NCBI GenBank assembly: GCA_035344155.1 | Contig: DAORAL010000019.1 | Coordinates: 1 to 64,000, forward strand | Length of the DNA: 64,000 bases | Direction: 5' to 3' | From: UBA1845 sp002338715 | Lineage (GTDB): Bacteria > Planctomycetota > Phycisphaerae > UBA1845 | In this document: in pieces, positions 8,580 to 18,157 of the stretch | Position numbering within the stretch: the stretch's first letter is position 1 | Layout of the letters: every line of letters starts with the position of its first letter | Program-made: the position numbers and the translations under genes | Notes under the pieces: generated by a model | What the model was told of the DNA's origin: nothing | Seen by the model: the letters and a program-made list of their open reading frames with translations, nothing else | Database searches by the model: none

Positions 8580-9284
8580 ATGAACAAGGTGGTTCAAAAC
8601 GCAGCGGAAGCCGTCAAGCTGGCGGGCATCTGTGACAATGCGGTCATCATGGCCGGCGGATTCGGACTTTGCGGGATCCCCGAGCACTGCATCATCGCGA
8701 TCCGCGACTCGGGCGTGAAGGGTCTGACCATCATCAGCAACAACTGCGGCGTCGATGATTTTGGGCTGGGGTTGATGCTGCAAACCAAGCAGATCAAGAA
8801 GATGATTTCGAGCTACGTCGGTGAGAACGCGGAGTTTGAACGGCAGTTTCTTGGCGGTGAACTCGAAGTGGATCTCGTTCCGCAAGGGACGCTGGCCGAA
8901 CGCATCCGAGCGGCGGCGGCTGGCATTCCAGCGTTCTACACGCCGACGGCTGTCGGTACGAAAATGGGCGAAGGCAAAGAGACGCGCGACTTTAACGGGC
9001 GGACGTATCTGATGGAGCACGCGCTGCACGCCGACTTCGCCATCGTCAAAGCCCACATCGGCGACGAAAGCGGCAACCTCGTCTACAACAAGACAGCCCG
9101 CAACTTCAACCCGATGATGGCCCAAGCCGGCAAGATCACCATCGCCGAAGTCGAAAAACTCGTCCCCGTCGGCGAGATCGACCCCGACCACGTCCACACG
9201 CCAGGCATCTACGTCAACTACATCTTCGAGGGCAAGAACTACGAAAAGAGAATCGAACAACGCACGACCCGGCCACGGAGCTAA
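8580..9284 (+). CDS. scoA: Succinyl-CoA:3-ketoacid CoA-transferase subunit A
   Basis: The 234-aa product is full length for the alpha subunit of SCOT, which transfers CoA from succinyl-CoA to acetoacetate or related 3-oxoacids. Family landmarks are MAGGFGLCGIPE (the GxGxxGxP-like CoA-binding loop), the SNNCGVDDFGLGLM segment, VDLVPQGTLAERIRA, GTKMGEGKETR and the C-terminal YEKRIEQRTTR. The catalytic Glu belongs to subunit B, whose gene normally follows directly. Here no subunit B gene is present: the next gene is convergent and its stop overlaps this one. A distant scoB is needed for activity, or the gene is a stranded half. Confidence 0.93.
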   Translation: MNKVVQNAAEAVKLAGICDNAVIMAGGFGLCGIPEHCIIAIRDSGVKGLTIISNNCGVDDFGLGLMLQTKQIKKMISSYVGENAEFERQFLGGELEVDLVPQGTLAERIRAAAAGIPAFYTPTAVGTKMGEGKETRDFNGRTYLMEHALHADFAIVKAHIGDESGNLVYNKTARNFNPMMAQAGKITIAEVEKLVPVGEIDPDHVHTPGIYVNYIFEGKNYEKRIEQRTTRPRS

Positions 9285-10162
9285 TCCTCATCGGGTGGCG
9301 GCATTAATTCGCGAAATGTGTCGCCCAGTATCTCGTTCTGTTCGACTCGAATTGGCGCATTTGTTGGCGGCGTCCAGGGCACCAGGTCAAACCCGTCTTC
9401 CAGGAATCTTGTCTCCAGCAGTCCGGTCGAATTGCACATTTCAAAAATGGCCAACGCCTCGGTGGGCTTGTAGCTGGCCATTCCGTTCGGATTGAGGGCC
9501 CAGATTGCTTTGCGGTATACGAGTTCAGGATTCTCATCTCCATCGCTGTCTTCCCATGAGGGCAAGACCAACATCTTTGCGTTGTTCAGCGCGTCCCAGT
9601 CAACCATGCTCAGCCAGATCAACTCGTTGTAATCCTCATGCAAACGAATAACGGCGTGATATACGTGTGACCAAGCCGTGTCCGCACGGATAACAGCAAG
9701 CTCCACGCGCAACAACCAGTGCCCTTCGGAATCGAGTGCGATTGGCGAAGCCCAATACTTCGGATAGTAGACTTGCGCGTTTTGATCGAGCAAGCATTTG
9801 CCTTTGATAGCGAAATCACCATCAAGGATCAACGTGTTGCAGGCGAATACGGAATGCTGAAGTTCCTGCGGACTTTCAAGCTCAATTTGTTCTGTGATGA
9901 CACACCAACTTGGGTTGGCTGAGTCCCGGCAGTGAATGCTTGAGCCGCGCTTAGACGGCAGGCCCTTTTGCTCAAACGCTGCCTTTATCAGTCGTGTACG
10001 CCAGTCGTACCCCAAACTCGACTTGGCCACGGAAAGCAAGAGAGTCGATTTGAATGCGTGCCATGCGCCGCTTGCAAGAATACAGACGACAAGAGTCAGC
10101 ACAATCCTGCGCCGTTCGACACTCGGTGGCTCGTAGGTGTTTCTCTCCAATGAGCGATTCAC
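9281..10162 (-). CDS. Hypothetical protein with one N-terminal membrane segment
   Basis: The start is the GTG at 10160-10162, which overlaps the previous stop codon (GTGA), so the two genes are coupled; Met codons farther upstream lie inside that neighbour. The 293-aa product has a short cytoplasmic tail, a TM helix (RIVLTLVVCILASGAWHAF, about residues 18-36) and a large mixed domain with many Trp residues, such as WLLRVELAVIRADTAWSHVYHAVIRLHEDYNELIWLS. A D-rich loop (SWEDSDGDENPELV) resembles secreted planctomycete proteins. I do not recognise the family. Its partner encodes a polytopic membrane protein with zinc ribbons. Confidence 0.75.
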   Translation of the reverse strand: MNRSLERNTYEPPSVERRRIVLTLVVCILASGAWHAFKSTLLLSVAKSSLGYDWRTRLIKAAFEQKGLPSKRGSSIHCRDSANPSWCVITEQIELESPQELQHSVFACNTLILDGDFAIKGKCLLDQNAQVYYPKYWASPIALDSEGHWLLRVELAVIRADTAWSHVYHAVIRLHEDYNELIWLSMVDWDALNNAKMLVLPSWEDSDGDENPELVYRKAIWALNPNGMASYKPTEALAIFEMCNSTGLLETRFLEDGFDLVPWTPPTNAPIRVEQNEILGDTFRELMPPPDED

Positions 10163-11655
10163 AAAAGCGTCTCCAAGGAACCCACCGGGAAGAGCAATCG
10201 CGTCAACAAGAACCAGATTCCGTAATATGCCCACAAGTACGGCAGGAACGCAAAGCAACTTCGACGCGCGTTGTACTGGTTAGCGGCCAACCCGATTGCC
10301 CACCATATCCCGTAAGTCAAAACCGGGACAAACACGGGCATTTCCTCGGTCGGAAAATTGTACCACGGGATCGTTACCCTCGCCGATTGCGCCTGCTGCC
10401 AACCCAGATACGGACGCGCAAACAAAGACTCACACAGGTAACTTCCTACGGTCGCGAAAAACATGACCGGAACGACATACAAACTCCACTTGATCCCACC
10501 CAATTTCGCGGCGCGATGTCGTCTGGGGGCGAGATAACTGACGAGGCAACCGATGGCTACAGTAAGAAACAAAACGATCATCCAAGCCAACAATGATTGA
10601 CCGGCCCAGGTCAGCATTCGGTCCGTTGAATGTTCATCCCAAACCCGGAATGCCCGGTTTTGCGCGGCTGACGGGTACAGCTTTAGGATGAGCCAGATGA
10701 GGTATTGCTGTCCGTTGCTCAATAAGGTTGCAACGACGCCGACGAGCGCCAGGTGCGCCAAGGTCCATCTTGCGGCGCGCCCCCAATGATCTGAAATGGC
10801 GAGCCCTCGGGCAGCTTTTGCGGGCGTGAATACGATGCGCAAGAGTGACTTCAGATACGCTTTGCCGATGAACTCACGACTCTGTCGATCCCACGATAAC
10901 CGCAGCGTCGCCCAACGGCGAAAGCACTTTGATGCGGTTGGGAATGGGACGCCGCATTCCGGGCACCGGTGCTCGATGGCTCTGCGAATCGAATACCCGC
11001 AGTCGGGACAGACGGGTCGCCAGCGACTCACGCGCATTTGAGGCAATGGTAATTCGAGATCGCAATGGGTGCAGTGTCGTTGACCGCACGCCATCGCGTT
11101 TCCACATCGAAGGCAGTGATCTTGCGTCTTGCGGTTCAGGTCTGCCCTTAGCAGCATCGGAATAACCACTGCCGCACACACGACCCAAAGCAGGGGCGCG
11201 TTGATTGCAAAGTCATAGCCCCAGGACAATTCGGCAATGATGACGCTTGTCACCGGTAAACCGAAGGTGCCCCAAAGGCAGGCGCGCCACCAATACTTGG
11301 TGAAAACGCTGAACGTCGGCTTGAGTTTTCGCGTTGCGAATCGAAACCAAACAAGCGAAAGGATGCCCTCAACGCAGACCACAGCCAGCATGACCGTTGC
11401 GGCTGGCGTACTGCAGATAAACTCGGCGATATATTGGAATTCGAGTTGAATCCGGCCAATGGCCAATCCGCGATCCGAAGGGTGGTATCTGAACTCCTGT
11501 TCGACAAGATCGAGCGTTCCCGCAAAGACCGTCCAGTGCCAGACGACGATCAAGAAAAGTTGGATGCACGCCGAACGCCGATCACAGACTTTGTTCCTTG
11601 CGATTAGAACATTGCCAAGACTTGCCGGCTGAGTGCGTATTGCGTTGGTTGTCAT
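10159..11655 (-). CDS. Polytopic membrane protein with two central zinc ribbons
   Basis: A 498-aa protein from the Met at 11655 (the frame is open 17 codons upstream). About four hydrophobic segments occupy residues 25-180. They are followed by a cytoplasmic insert with two zinc-ribbon motifs, CLRCGNAMACGQRHCTHC and CPDCGYSIRRAIEHRCPECG, then about five further TM segments to the C terminus. The CPDCGY...CPECG ribbon is a recurring module in planctomycete membrane proteins. No enzymatic motif is visible. The stop overlaps the start of the next gene, so the two are co-translated and their products may form a complex. Confidence 0.78.
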   Translation of the reverse strand: MTTNAIRTQPASLGNVLIARNKVCDRRSACIQLFLIVVWHWTVFAGTLDLVEQEFRYHPSDRGLAIGRIQLEFQYIAEFICSTPAATVMLAVVCVEGILSLVWFRFATRKLKPTFSVFTKYWWRACLWGTFGLPVTSVIIAELSWGYDFAINAPLLWVVCAAVVIPMLLRADLNRKTQDHCLRCGNAMACGQRHCTHCDLELPLPQMRVSRWRPVCPDCGYSIRRAIEHRCPECGVPFPTASKCFRRWATLRLSWDRQSREFIGKAYLKSLLRIVFTPAKAARGLAISDHWGRAARWTLAHLALVGVVATLLSNGQQYLIWLILKLYPSAAQNRAFRVWDEHSTDRMLTWAGQSLLAWMIVLFLTVAIGCLVSYLAPRRHRAAKLGGIKWSLYVVPVMFFATVGSYLCESLFARPYLGWQQAQSARVTIPWYNFPTEEMPVFVPVLTYGIWWAIGLAANQYNARRSCFAFLPYLWAYYGIWFLLTRLLFPVGSLETLL

Positions 11656-11741
11656 AGAGTTGATTCGTAATGAGATCGTGATTCCACCCGCAATCAGTGA
11701 CTGCACTTCCGCCCGAGCGAAGCACGGTGTGCCCGCACCAA

Positions 11742-12407
11742 TTAACTACCGAAAACGAGCTGCACGATCACAATGTATGCGTTGCTGAATGGTTCGTCTC
11801 GGAAAAATGAGGTGGGGACGTCTGGCGAGCCTACGAATGGGCGGAGGGTCCAGCCCATCTGGATGCCGACGAGAGCGTACGTGATGAGCCAGGCGCGGTG
11901 GGCGATGCGGTGGTGGCGGTGGCGGGCGATCAGGACTTTGTAATAGCGGGCTGACACGAGGTGGCCGGCTAGCGTGGCGACCGTGAACATCGCCGCGTTG
12001 AAGAGCAGGGCGCCTCGGTAGCTTTCGGACGAGAAATACCAGAAGCGGGTCATCGGCGCGAGGGCGGCGAGCACAACGCTCAGACCGGCTTGCCCTGAGA
12101 AGATGGCCTGCAGCGACTCGCGAAAGTCGTCGCGCAAACCGAGCAGCGTGTTGATCACGAAAAACCCCGGTAGGCATAGCAGCGACGTGGCGATCAAGAG
12201 CATCGGCACCTTGATCGCGGAGTAGAAAACCTGCCATGTTCTCGCGGCTGTGACGTAGTGGAAACTGCCCATAAATGCGCCATACAGCGCCGCAAAACTG
12301 AGGATCATCAAGGGCAGCCACCACCAAGGCCGGCGGGCGCTGGCGGCTGGGTGAAATTGGCCCGCACCTCGAAGGAACTGATCGACTCGCAGAAGTGCGC
12401 CCGTCAT
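11742..12407 (-). CDS. Polytopic membrane protein, paralogue of the preceding gene
   Basis: The 221-aa product has five to six TM segments. A GAGGTGA ribosome binding site lies five bases before the ATG. Its C-terminal block YALVGIQMGWTLRPFVGSPD closely matches YGLVGAQMGWLLRPFIGSPD of the gene upstream, and both share an N-terminal helix followed by a PMLLIATSLLCLPGFFVINTLLG-like segment, so they arose by duplication. The conserved QMGWxLRPFxGSP motif sits between the last membrane segments. The function is unknown. The 19-base gap between the pair points to one operon and perhaps a heteromeric membrane complex. Confidence 0.8.
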   Translation of the reverse strand: MTGALLRVDQFLRGAGQFHPAASARRPWWWLPLMILSFAALYGAFMGSFHYVTAARTWQVFYSAIKVPMLLIATSLLCLPGFFVINTLLGLRDDFRESLQAIFSGQAGLSVVLAALAPMTRFWYFSSESYRGALLFNAAMFTVATLAGHLVSARYYKVLIARHRHHRIAHRAWLITYALVGIQMGWTLRPFVGSPDVPTSFFRDEPFSNAYIVIVQLVFGS

Positions 12408-12426
12408 GGATTCACCTCGCTTGGGC

Positions 12427-13227
12427 CTAGTTTGCGCCGATCAGGTGCGAGAGGTGTTCGATGGCCGCGGAGAAGAAATTGCCATCACGCTCGCGGAACC
12501 ACTCGAACGGAAGATCGGGCGAGCCAATAAACGGACGCAGTAGCCAACCCATCTGTGCACCGACCAATCCGTAAAGCAAGACCCAGATCTTAAAGACGCT
12601 GTTGGCCGGGCCGAGTCCGGACGGATCGCTTTCGATGTGTTCGAGCGGGCCGGGCATGCGCGCTGCGTCGTCTTCCGATTCGTCTTCAGTTGAAGACGTT
12701 TTGGGCAACTCGGTCCAGTTCAATGGCCGAAGCGCCACACGTCGCAACGTGTGAAGCAGAAAACCGAGCGCGACAAAACCAGCCACCGCGAGCAGGACGA
12801 TGTTGAGCACGATCATGAACGGATAGCTCGTCGTACTGAGCGTGAAGAACCCGAGAATCGGTCCGAGCGATGCGGCAACCGTGACGTTAACGACCACCGC
12901 ACCGACAAGCAGCCGCAACGTTGATGTCATCGTCATGCGGCAGCCGACCAATGCATTAAACACGTAGAGCGATGGGAATGTCACGACGAGCGTCAAGAGG
13001 AACAGCGCGGGAAGTTTGATGACGGCGGCCAGCAATTGCATGTAGTCGGCTGGCTCGCGATTGAGCAGTGCATACCAACCCATGAAGAAGCCGTACAGTG
13101 CGCCGAGAATGATCGCCAGCGAAACGAAAGTGCGAAGTGGAAGGTTGACACGATCTTCAGCCAGTTGCCCCGGTTCGGTCCGCTTGCCGCGCAGGAGTTC
13201 GTCGAGTTGTTTAAACCAAGAGATCAT
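12427..13227 (-). CDS. Polytopic membrane protein, first of a paralogous pair
   Basis: At 266 aa it is longer than its paralogue downstream. The extra length is mostly a charged cytoplasmic insert of about 45 residues (ELPKTSSTEDESEDDAARM...) before the last TM helix. The arrangement is an amphipathic N terminus, about five TM segments, then the shared YGLVGAQMGWLLRPFIGSPDLPFEWF motif. No catalytic or transport signature is seen. It is transcribed after the terminator of the large secreted-protein gene and so probably has its own promoter in 13228-13410. Confidence 0.8.
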   Translation of the reverse strand: MISWFKQLDELLRGKRTEPGQLAEDRVNLPLRTFVSLAIILGALYGFFMGWYALLNREPADYMQLLAAVIKLPALFLLTLVVTFPSLYVFNALVGCRMTMTSTLRLLVGAVVVNVTVAASLGPILGFFTLSTTSYPFMIVLNIVLLAVAGFVALGFLLHTLRRVALRPLNWTELPKTSSTEDESEDDAARMPGPLEHIESDPSGLGPANSVFKIWVLLYGLVGAQMGWLLRPFIGSPDLPFEWFRERDGNFFSAAIEHLSHLIGAN

Positions 13228-13410
13228 AAGTTACACTCGCAAGGAATGTGGTCGCGCTCACTTTGCGCGGAAAGTACGGGGGGCACAAGGATTTCCTGGA
13301 AAATCCTTTCCGCACCCGATGGCTTCCGATTCTATTGTCGCGAAACTTGCTCTGAAGTGATTACGCCGTCGAAGGCGGAAGGTTCATTCCACTTTCGGGA
13401 AATCGCTCGC

Positions 13411-13454
13411 GGCAAACAAGAAAGGCGAGGCCAGCCGCATCGACTGACCTCGCC
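13411..13454 (-). terminator. Intrinsic terminator of the large secreted-protein gene
   Basis: An 11-bp stem (13424-13434 with 13444-13454, one G-T wobble) and a 9-base loop are followed on the minus strand by TTTCTTGTTT. It stands 70 bases past the stop of the secreted protein gene. On the plus strand the stem is followed by CTTTT, so weak bidirectional action is possible. Confidence 0.75.
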
Positions 13455-13523
13455 CTTTTGGATTGAGATTGGTTCTATCCGAGTACTTGATGGTATCTCA
13501 AGAACTCGCCAGAGCCCAAAGTA

Positions 13524-16500
13524 TTACGGACAAGTCACTGCCGTGAAGTCGTTGAACAGGTTCGACGGCTGGGTGATGACCGAACGATCAGACGTGTTCA
13601 TGATACCGTCGCGGTTCAAGTCGACCTGCGGGCCGGTGATTCCAACAGCGTCCATCGTGTTGAACAGGTTTGCGGGCTGCGTAACCACCGAACGGTCGGC
13701 CGTGTTCACGAAGCTGTCAAAGTTGATGTCACCTTCCTGGTAGCAGACGCAGAAGTCAACGTCAGCACTGCCCGTACCAACTGAGTTGCTTGCGCTCGTC
13801 GTTCCGGTGATGTCAAAACTGTAGCAGGTACCGTTGGCCGGGGCATCAAAGGTGATGTCGAGGCTGCTGCCGCTCGGGGTGGCAATCAAGTTAGCCAGTG
13901 CCGGGATTGAAACGACCGAACCACCGGTAATGGCTTCGGCGAAGTCCACGCGAACGTACAGGTTGCCTGCAGCGCTGAACTGACGTGGTTCGATGTATCC
14001 GGGCTTGCTGGCGCTCGTTGCGTCAATCGCAATGTCGAGGTCGCCACCACCGAATGAACCGTTGGCATTGTGGTTACCAGTCGAAACGACTGCGGTGAAA
14101 TCGAGTGATCCACCGGTACCGCCAGCCAGCGTGCGATCCGTTCCATCAACCACACCGTCACAGGTGAAGTCACCGTCGGCCCATCCACAGCTCTGGTTGG
14201 CGTTGCATCCCGTCGGATCGTTGTCGATCGTGTCGTCAACGATGGCGAGGTCGGCTGCATCGATGGCGCCGTCGAGGTTGGCATCACCGAAGTTCGTGAC
14301 GAGGATGACTTCGACGAGTTCCGTCACGTCGTCGGCATCGACGTCGAGGTCACCGTCCATGTCGGCGCTGAGGTCCATGAAGACAGCTTCGTCGATGTTC
14401 GACCAGTCATACTGCGACTGGGCGCAGACATAGTCGATGTCGGCTGCGTCGATCTTGCCGTCCCAACCAGCCGGCTTGCCACCGGCGTTCGGACGACGCC
14501 CCTGAACTTCCAGGCTGGCGCCGGCGATGTCACCGCGGAAGTCACCGTTCTTGTATGCATTGCCGGTGTTGCCGAGGTAGTTGGCGATGCTTGCGGGAAC
14601 GGCGTGCACCGGCTCGCCAAACGGGGCGGCTGGGGCGCTAACGAGAAGACCATTCGTATCAGCCCAGGGGTAATCCTGTGCCAACGCAGCAATGCGTGCG
14701 TCGATGGCGATCGCACCGGCTTTGCGGTTGAGCGAACCGCCGCTCATCGCCAGACCGTCGGCGAAGTAGCGAAGGTCTTCTTTCGAGAAGTGACCGTCGG
14801 CATCAAAGTCACCAAGGACTTCGGGGATCGCGTTGTCTGCGGCCATGTCACCGGTTGCACCTGCACCGATCGCAGCCGCCGTCTGCTGCCATGCACGTGG
14901 AGCGTAGTAGGCGTTGACCATTTCGGTCGCATCGTTGATGTCGCGGGCGAAGTCTTCGTTGAAGTCACCAGCGATACGGTTGCGTACCGAGATGTCCGAA
15001 CCGGCTGCTATCGTCACGTAGTTTGCACCGTTCCAGTAAATGTATTCGGCTGACTGACCGTCGGTGTAAGGCGTACCGGCGACGACCAGGCGACCCGGAA
15101 CCAGACCGGCGACATTTGCTGTTCCGAAGTCAGGCGTATCGCCACCCCAACCGAGACCGTTGAATTGACGTGTGTAGTCCTGCAACGACTCATTGAACGC
15201 TCCGGTGGAGTTGTAATCAAGTGGCGAGGTCAACTCGTGGACACAATCGATCGCGTTGGGCAGGAAGAACGAAACGGCCAAGCCCTGACCGGGTGAGTTG
15301 ACGATCTGGCCGCAGAATTCACCTGATTCGCAGTCGTTGTTGGAGCTGCATGAGCGAACCTCGGTGCAAACGCCTGAGGCGCCAAGGCAGTCGGCATTGG
15401 TGGTACAGTCGAGAACGTCGCATGAGTTTCCTGCACCGCAGTCATCATCTTCAGTGCAGGTCACGTTGTTGTCGTTGCTGCAAACGGCCACGCTACATGC
15501 GAGGCTGTCGAGCACGTTGTCGCCAGCCGGGGTTTGACACTCACCGCCAAACACGTTGCCTTCAAATGCTGCGGTGCTGTCGAAGATATTGTTGAGGTAG
15601 TCGGCGACGGCTTGGTTGGTAACGGGAGGACCGTTGGTGCTGAAGTTCGGATCGCCGAGGTCACGGTTGGCGTCGATGTTGCCGCGAACCACGAACGAAC
15701 CGCTACCCGCAATCTGGTAACCGGTGCAGGCGTCGCAGTTGTCGAGCGTGGTGTCGATGTTCGGACGAACGTAGCCATCAACATCACAATCGCAGAGGGG
15801 ATCGCCGTTGGCGTCGACGTCCTTGCAGGTGTTGACCACTTCGTAAAACCCGCGGGAGGCATCGCGAGCCGAACGGCTTCCACCGGCGAGACCGGTGTAC
15901 CCGAGCGTGAGCCTGCCGTTCTGCACCGTTCCTTCAACCAGACTCGAACCGCCCTTGTTCGACGGTTGATGCACCGGACCGAGGAGGTTTGCATCGCTCG
16001 TGTTGACTCGTTGACCGACGTTGTCGCCACGGCCCCAACTCGGATCGACGTTGATCGAGTTCATGAAAGCGTTGTGCGTTCCCGAGCCGACGTCACGAGT
16101 GACGGCCATGATGTTTTCACCACTGGGCATACGACCAGTAGCAAACAGATACTGCAATTCGCTGAACTTGATGTTCTCGATACCGGTTCCACGGTTCGAA
16201 ATCGGGGTAACCGGAACCCATGCGGCGACGTAATCGAAAAGCGTATCGTCATCAGGATTGGCGGTATCGAAGTTCAGGGTTTCGACGGTGCAGTCGCGGC
16301 TCAGCGCCTGAAGCTGGCTGACGTTACCCGTTGATGACTCAAGGAAGTTCAAACCGTATCCGGCTGCGGTCGGGTTGCGATCCCATTTCGGCGAACCGTC
16401 GGCGATGACGGCCCATGAACCCGGAACGTCAAGAAATGCACCGTCAATCGAGCACTGCTCAAGGGGAGTTCCAGTGCTGTTGACACCAACGATATTGGCC

Positions 16501-16985
16501 ACACCCTCGAAGGCATACTCAAATCGGTTGAAGATGCCTGCCTCTGAGGGCGGAACGTCAGAAAGCGTACCGCACAACTGACTGTCAATGAATTCCGAGA
16601 AACCCCGGACCGAACCGACGCTGCGGTAGTTGAACGCCCACCAGGTGTTGAGCGGGCTGGCCGGTGCGTAGGCGGTTGAAAGTTGATCGGTGAACATGAA
16701 GGTCGGGTCGGGGTTCACGAAACCGAAGAACCCGTCGTTGTTGACATCGATCCAGTCGTTGGTCGATGACGGCTGACGAAAGAAGTCCACGAACAGAGTT
16801 GCGCCGGCCATGTTGACCTGACCGCCTTCGATCGTGATGTTCCCTTCGACGCCGGTACCATTGCTGTTGCAATCGATCTGCGCCTGAGCGGTTGATGCGC
16901 CCAGCAATGTCGCCGTCGCAGCCAACGCGCTCAAGCCGACCTGCCGGACTCGGATGTGCTTCCAAGTCCCAAAATTTCTTCGCAT
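13524..16985 (-). CDS. Large secreted protein: PstS-like substrate-binding region, Cys-rich repeats and dockerin-like EF-hand repeats
   Basis: The start at 16985 is chosen because GGAGAGG precedes it and the signal peptide (VGLSALAATATLLGASTAQAQ) follows at once. The protein has 1153 aa. The N-terminal part opens with NMAGATLFVDFF and carries VGSGTHNAFMNS at about 295-310, resembling the SGSGT phosphate-contact loop of PstS-type binding proteins. A Cys-rich section at about 495-540 has repeated C-x-D/N-x-DC units. From about 680 onwards there are calcium-loop dockerin-like repeats (GDFNEDFARDINDATEMV, LGDFDADGHFSKEDLRYF, GDANLDGAIDAADLAIV), and two near-identical copies close the protein (NTADRSVVTQPANLFN, NTSDRSVITQPSNLFN). 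It should be exported; a role in binding phosphate or another ligand is inferred. Confidence 0.85.
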   Translation of the reverse strand: MRRNFGTWKHIRVRQVGLSALAATATLLGASTAQAQIDCNSNGTGVEGNITIEGGQVNMAGATLFVDFFRQPSSTNDWIDVNNDGFFGFVNPDPTFMFTDQLSTAYAPASPLNTWWAFNYRSVGSVRGFSEFIDSQLCGTLSDVPPSEAGIFNRFEYAFEGVANIVGVNSTGTPLEQCSIDGAFLDVPGSWAVIADGSPKWDRNPTAAGYGLNFLESSTGNVSQLQALSRDCTVETLNFDTANPDDDTLFDYVAAWVPVTPISNRGTGIENIKFSELQYLFATGRMPSGENIMAVTRDVGSGTHNAFMNSINVDPSWGRGDNVGQRVNTSDANLLGPVHQPSNKGGSSLVEGTVQNGRLTLGYTGLAGGSRSARDASRGFYEVVNTCKDVDANGDPLCDCDVDGYVRPNIDTTLDNCDACTGYQIAGSGSFVVRGNIDANRDLGDPNFSTNGPPVTNQAVADYLNNIFDSTAAFEGNVFGGECQTPAGDNVLDSLACSVAVCSNDNNVTCTEDDDCGAGNSCDVLDCTTNADCLGASGVCTEVRSCSSNNDCESGEFCGQIVNSPGQGLAVSFFLPNAIDCVHELTSPLDYNSTGAFNESLQDYTRQFNGLGWGGDTPDFGTANVAGLVPGRLVVAGTPYTDGQSAEYIYWNGANYVTIAAGSDISVRNRIAGDFNEDFARDINDATEMVNAYYAPRAWQQTAAAIGAGATGDMAADNAIPEVLGDFDADGHFSKEDLRYFADGLAMSGGSLNRKAGAIAIDARIAALAQDYPWADTNGLLVSAPAAPFGEPVHAVPASIANYLGNTGNAYKNGDFRGDIAGASLEVQGRRPNAGGKPAGWDGKIDAADIDYVCAQSQYDWSNIDEAVFMDLSADMDGDLDVDADDVTELVEVILVTNFGDANLDGAIDAADLAIVDDTIDNDPTGCNANQSCGWADGDFTCDGVVDGTDRTLAGGTGGSLDFTAVVSTGNHNANGSFGGGDLDIAIDATSASKPGYIEPRQFSAAGNLYVRVDFAEAITGGSVVSIPALANLIATPSGSSLDITFDAPANGTCYSFDITGTTSASNSVGTGSADVDFCVCYQEGDINFDSFVNTADRSVVTQPANLFNTMDAVGITGPQVDLNRDGIMNTSDRSVITQPSNLFNDFTAVTCP

Positions 16986-17104
16986 TTTTCCTCTCCAAGT
17001 GTAGACGTACATTCCACGCCTTCATCCGTATCGACGAATGAAGCCAAGCCGTTTGTCTGGATTTCAAGCTGATGAGACTTTGCGCAGCCGGGATTTCCCC
17101 TCCG

Positions 17105-18157
17105 CTACTGCGCGTTCATGTTCAGGATCTCGCTCTCGCCCGACAGCGAGTAGTAGCGATCTCCCCATTTGCGTGTGCGCAATGATTCCAACGGCGTCAT
17201 GCGCTCAACGTGGTTGTCCAGAAACGTGAAGTTGGCGGTCCCTCCGAAATTCTTGTCGTTGCCGCCCGGATGATCTCGACCCACTGCATTGATCTGCGGG
17301 ATGCCCGAGGTGTAGTCGAGAATGTTGGTCTTGTTCTTGACGACGCCCGATGCCAGCAGACCGTAATCTTCAGCCGTCTTGGGCAAGCCGATCTTTCCGT
17401 AGATGAATCCCGGGTTGGTTTCGGGAGCCTGGTATTCATTGGCACCGGAACCGAGATGATAGAACACGTTGACCGGGCGGTGCGACTTGACAAGGATCTT
17501 GCCGCTTTGAATCACACCCAACGCGCGCCAGTTGCTCAGGTATTCGGTGTACAGGATGGTGTCGCCCGGGCGCTTGACTCGGTTTTCCTGAACGAGAACG
17601 TTCGTGCGCTGACCGCCCGAAAGCGCCGGCGTGAATTTGTTCCTGGGAATGATCGAAGCGTTGGCGGTGTAGGCCATGCGTACCGCCTGCTTGTCGACCA
17701 ATGTATTCGGCGACGTGTTGCTGCCGTCGTCGATTTGATCGGAGTTCCAAGCGTCTTCGATGGGTCCGGGGTTCGTCCGCGGTGCGCCGCCCTTGTTGAA
17801 GTTCGGGCACTGGAACGCCTCCTCCTTCACCTTTCCACCGGAATATAGAAAGTACGACCAGTGCAGATAACCATTCGGTACCGACGAGGTGGACTGCACA
17901 GTGAGCGACCAACCGCCCGATTTCGTTGTGGGATAGGCATAGGACGGTGGGAAGAATGAACTGTTCTCTGCGAGATACATCGACGTGGCTTGACCGACTT
18001 GACGGGCATTCGCGGCGCACTTGACCGCCTTGGCCTGATTGCGGGCCGTCTTGAGACTCGGCAGCAGAATGCTGATTAACAATGCGATAATTGAAACGAC
18101 CACCAGCAGTTCGACGAGGGTGAAACCAACCGCTCGTCTGGTTGATGCAAATCGCAT
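17105..18157 (-). CDS. Type II secretion/type IV pilus-like pseudopilin
   Basis: The start at 18157 follows CAGGAG with seven bases spacing; a Met six codons upstream has no such site. The 350-aa protein has the class III signal: basic leader, then GFTLVELLVVVSIIALLISILLPSL, with cleavage expected before Phe and Glu at position 5 of the mature chain. The large C-terminal domain ends in FTFLDNHVERMTPLES, similar to the H-x9-DG end of planctomycete pseudopilins (SBP-type DUF1559 relatives). These are often present in dozens of copies per genome and are thought to be processed by a prepilin peptidase. It may be co-transcribed with the large secreted-protein gene 119 bases downstream. Confidence 0.9.
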   Translation of the reverse strand: MRFASTRRAVGFTLVELLVVVSIIALLISILLPSLKTARNQAKAVKCAANARQVGQATSMYLAENSSFFPPSYAYPTTKSGGWSLTVQSTSSVPNGYLHWSYFLYSGGKVKEEAFQCPNFNKGGAPRTNPGPIEDAWNSDQIDDGSNTSPNTLVDKQAVRMAYTANASIIPRNKFTPALSGGQRTNVLVQENRVKRPGDTILYTEYLSNWRALGVIQSGKILVKSHRPVNVFYHLGSGANEYQAPETNPGFIYGKIGLPKTAEDYGLLASGVVKNKTNILDYTSGIPQINAVGRDHPGGNDKNFGGTANFTFLDNHVERMTPLESLRTRKWGDRYYSLSGESEILNMNAQ

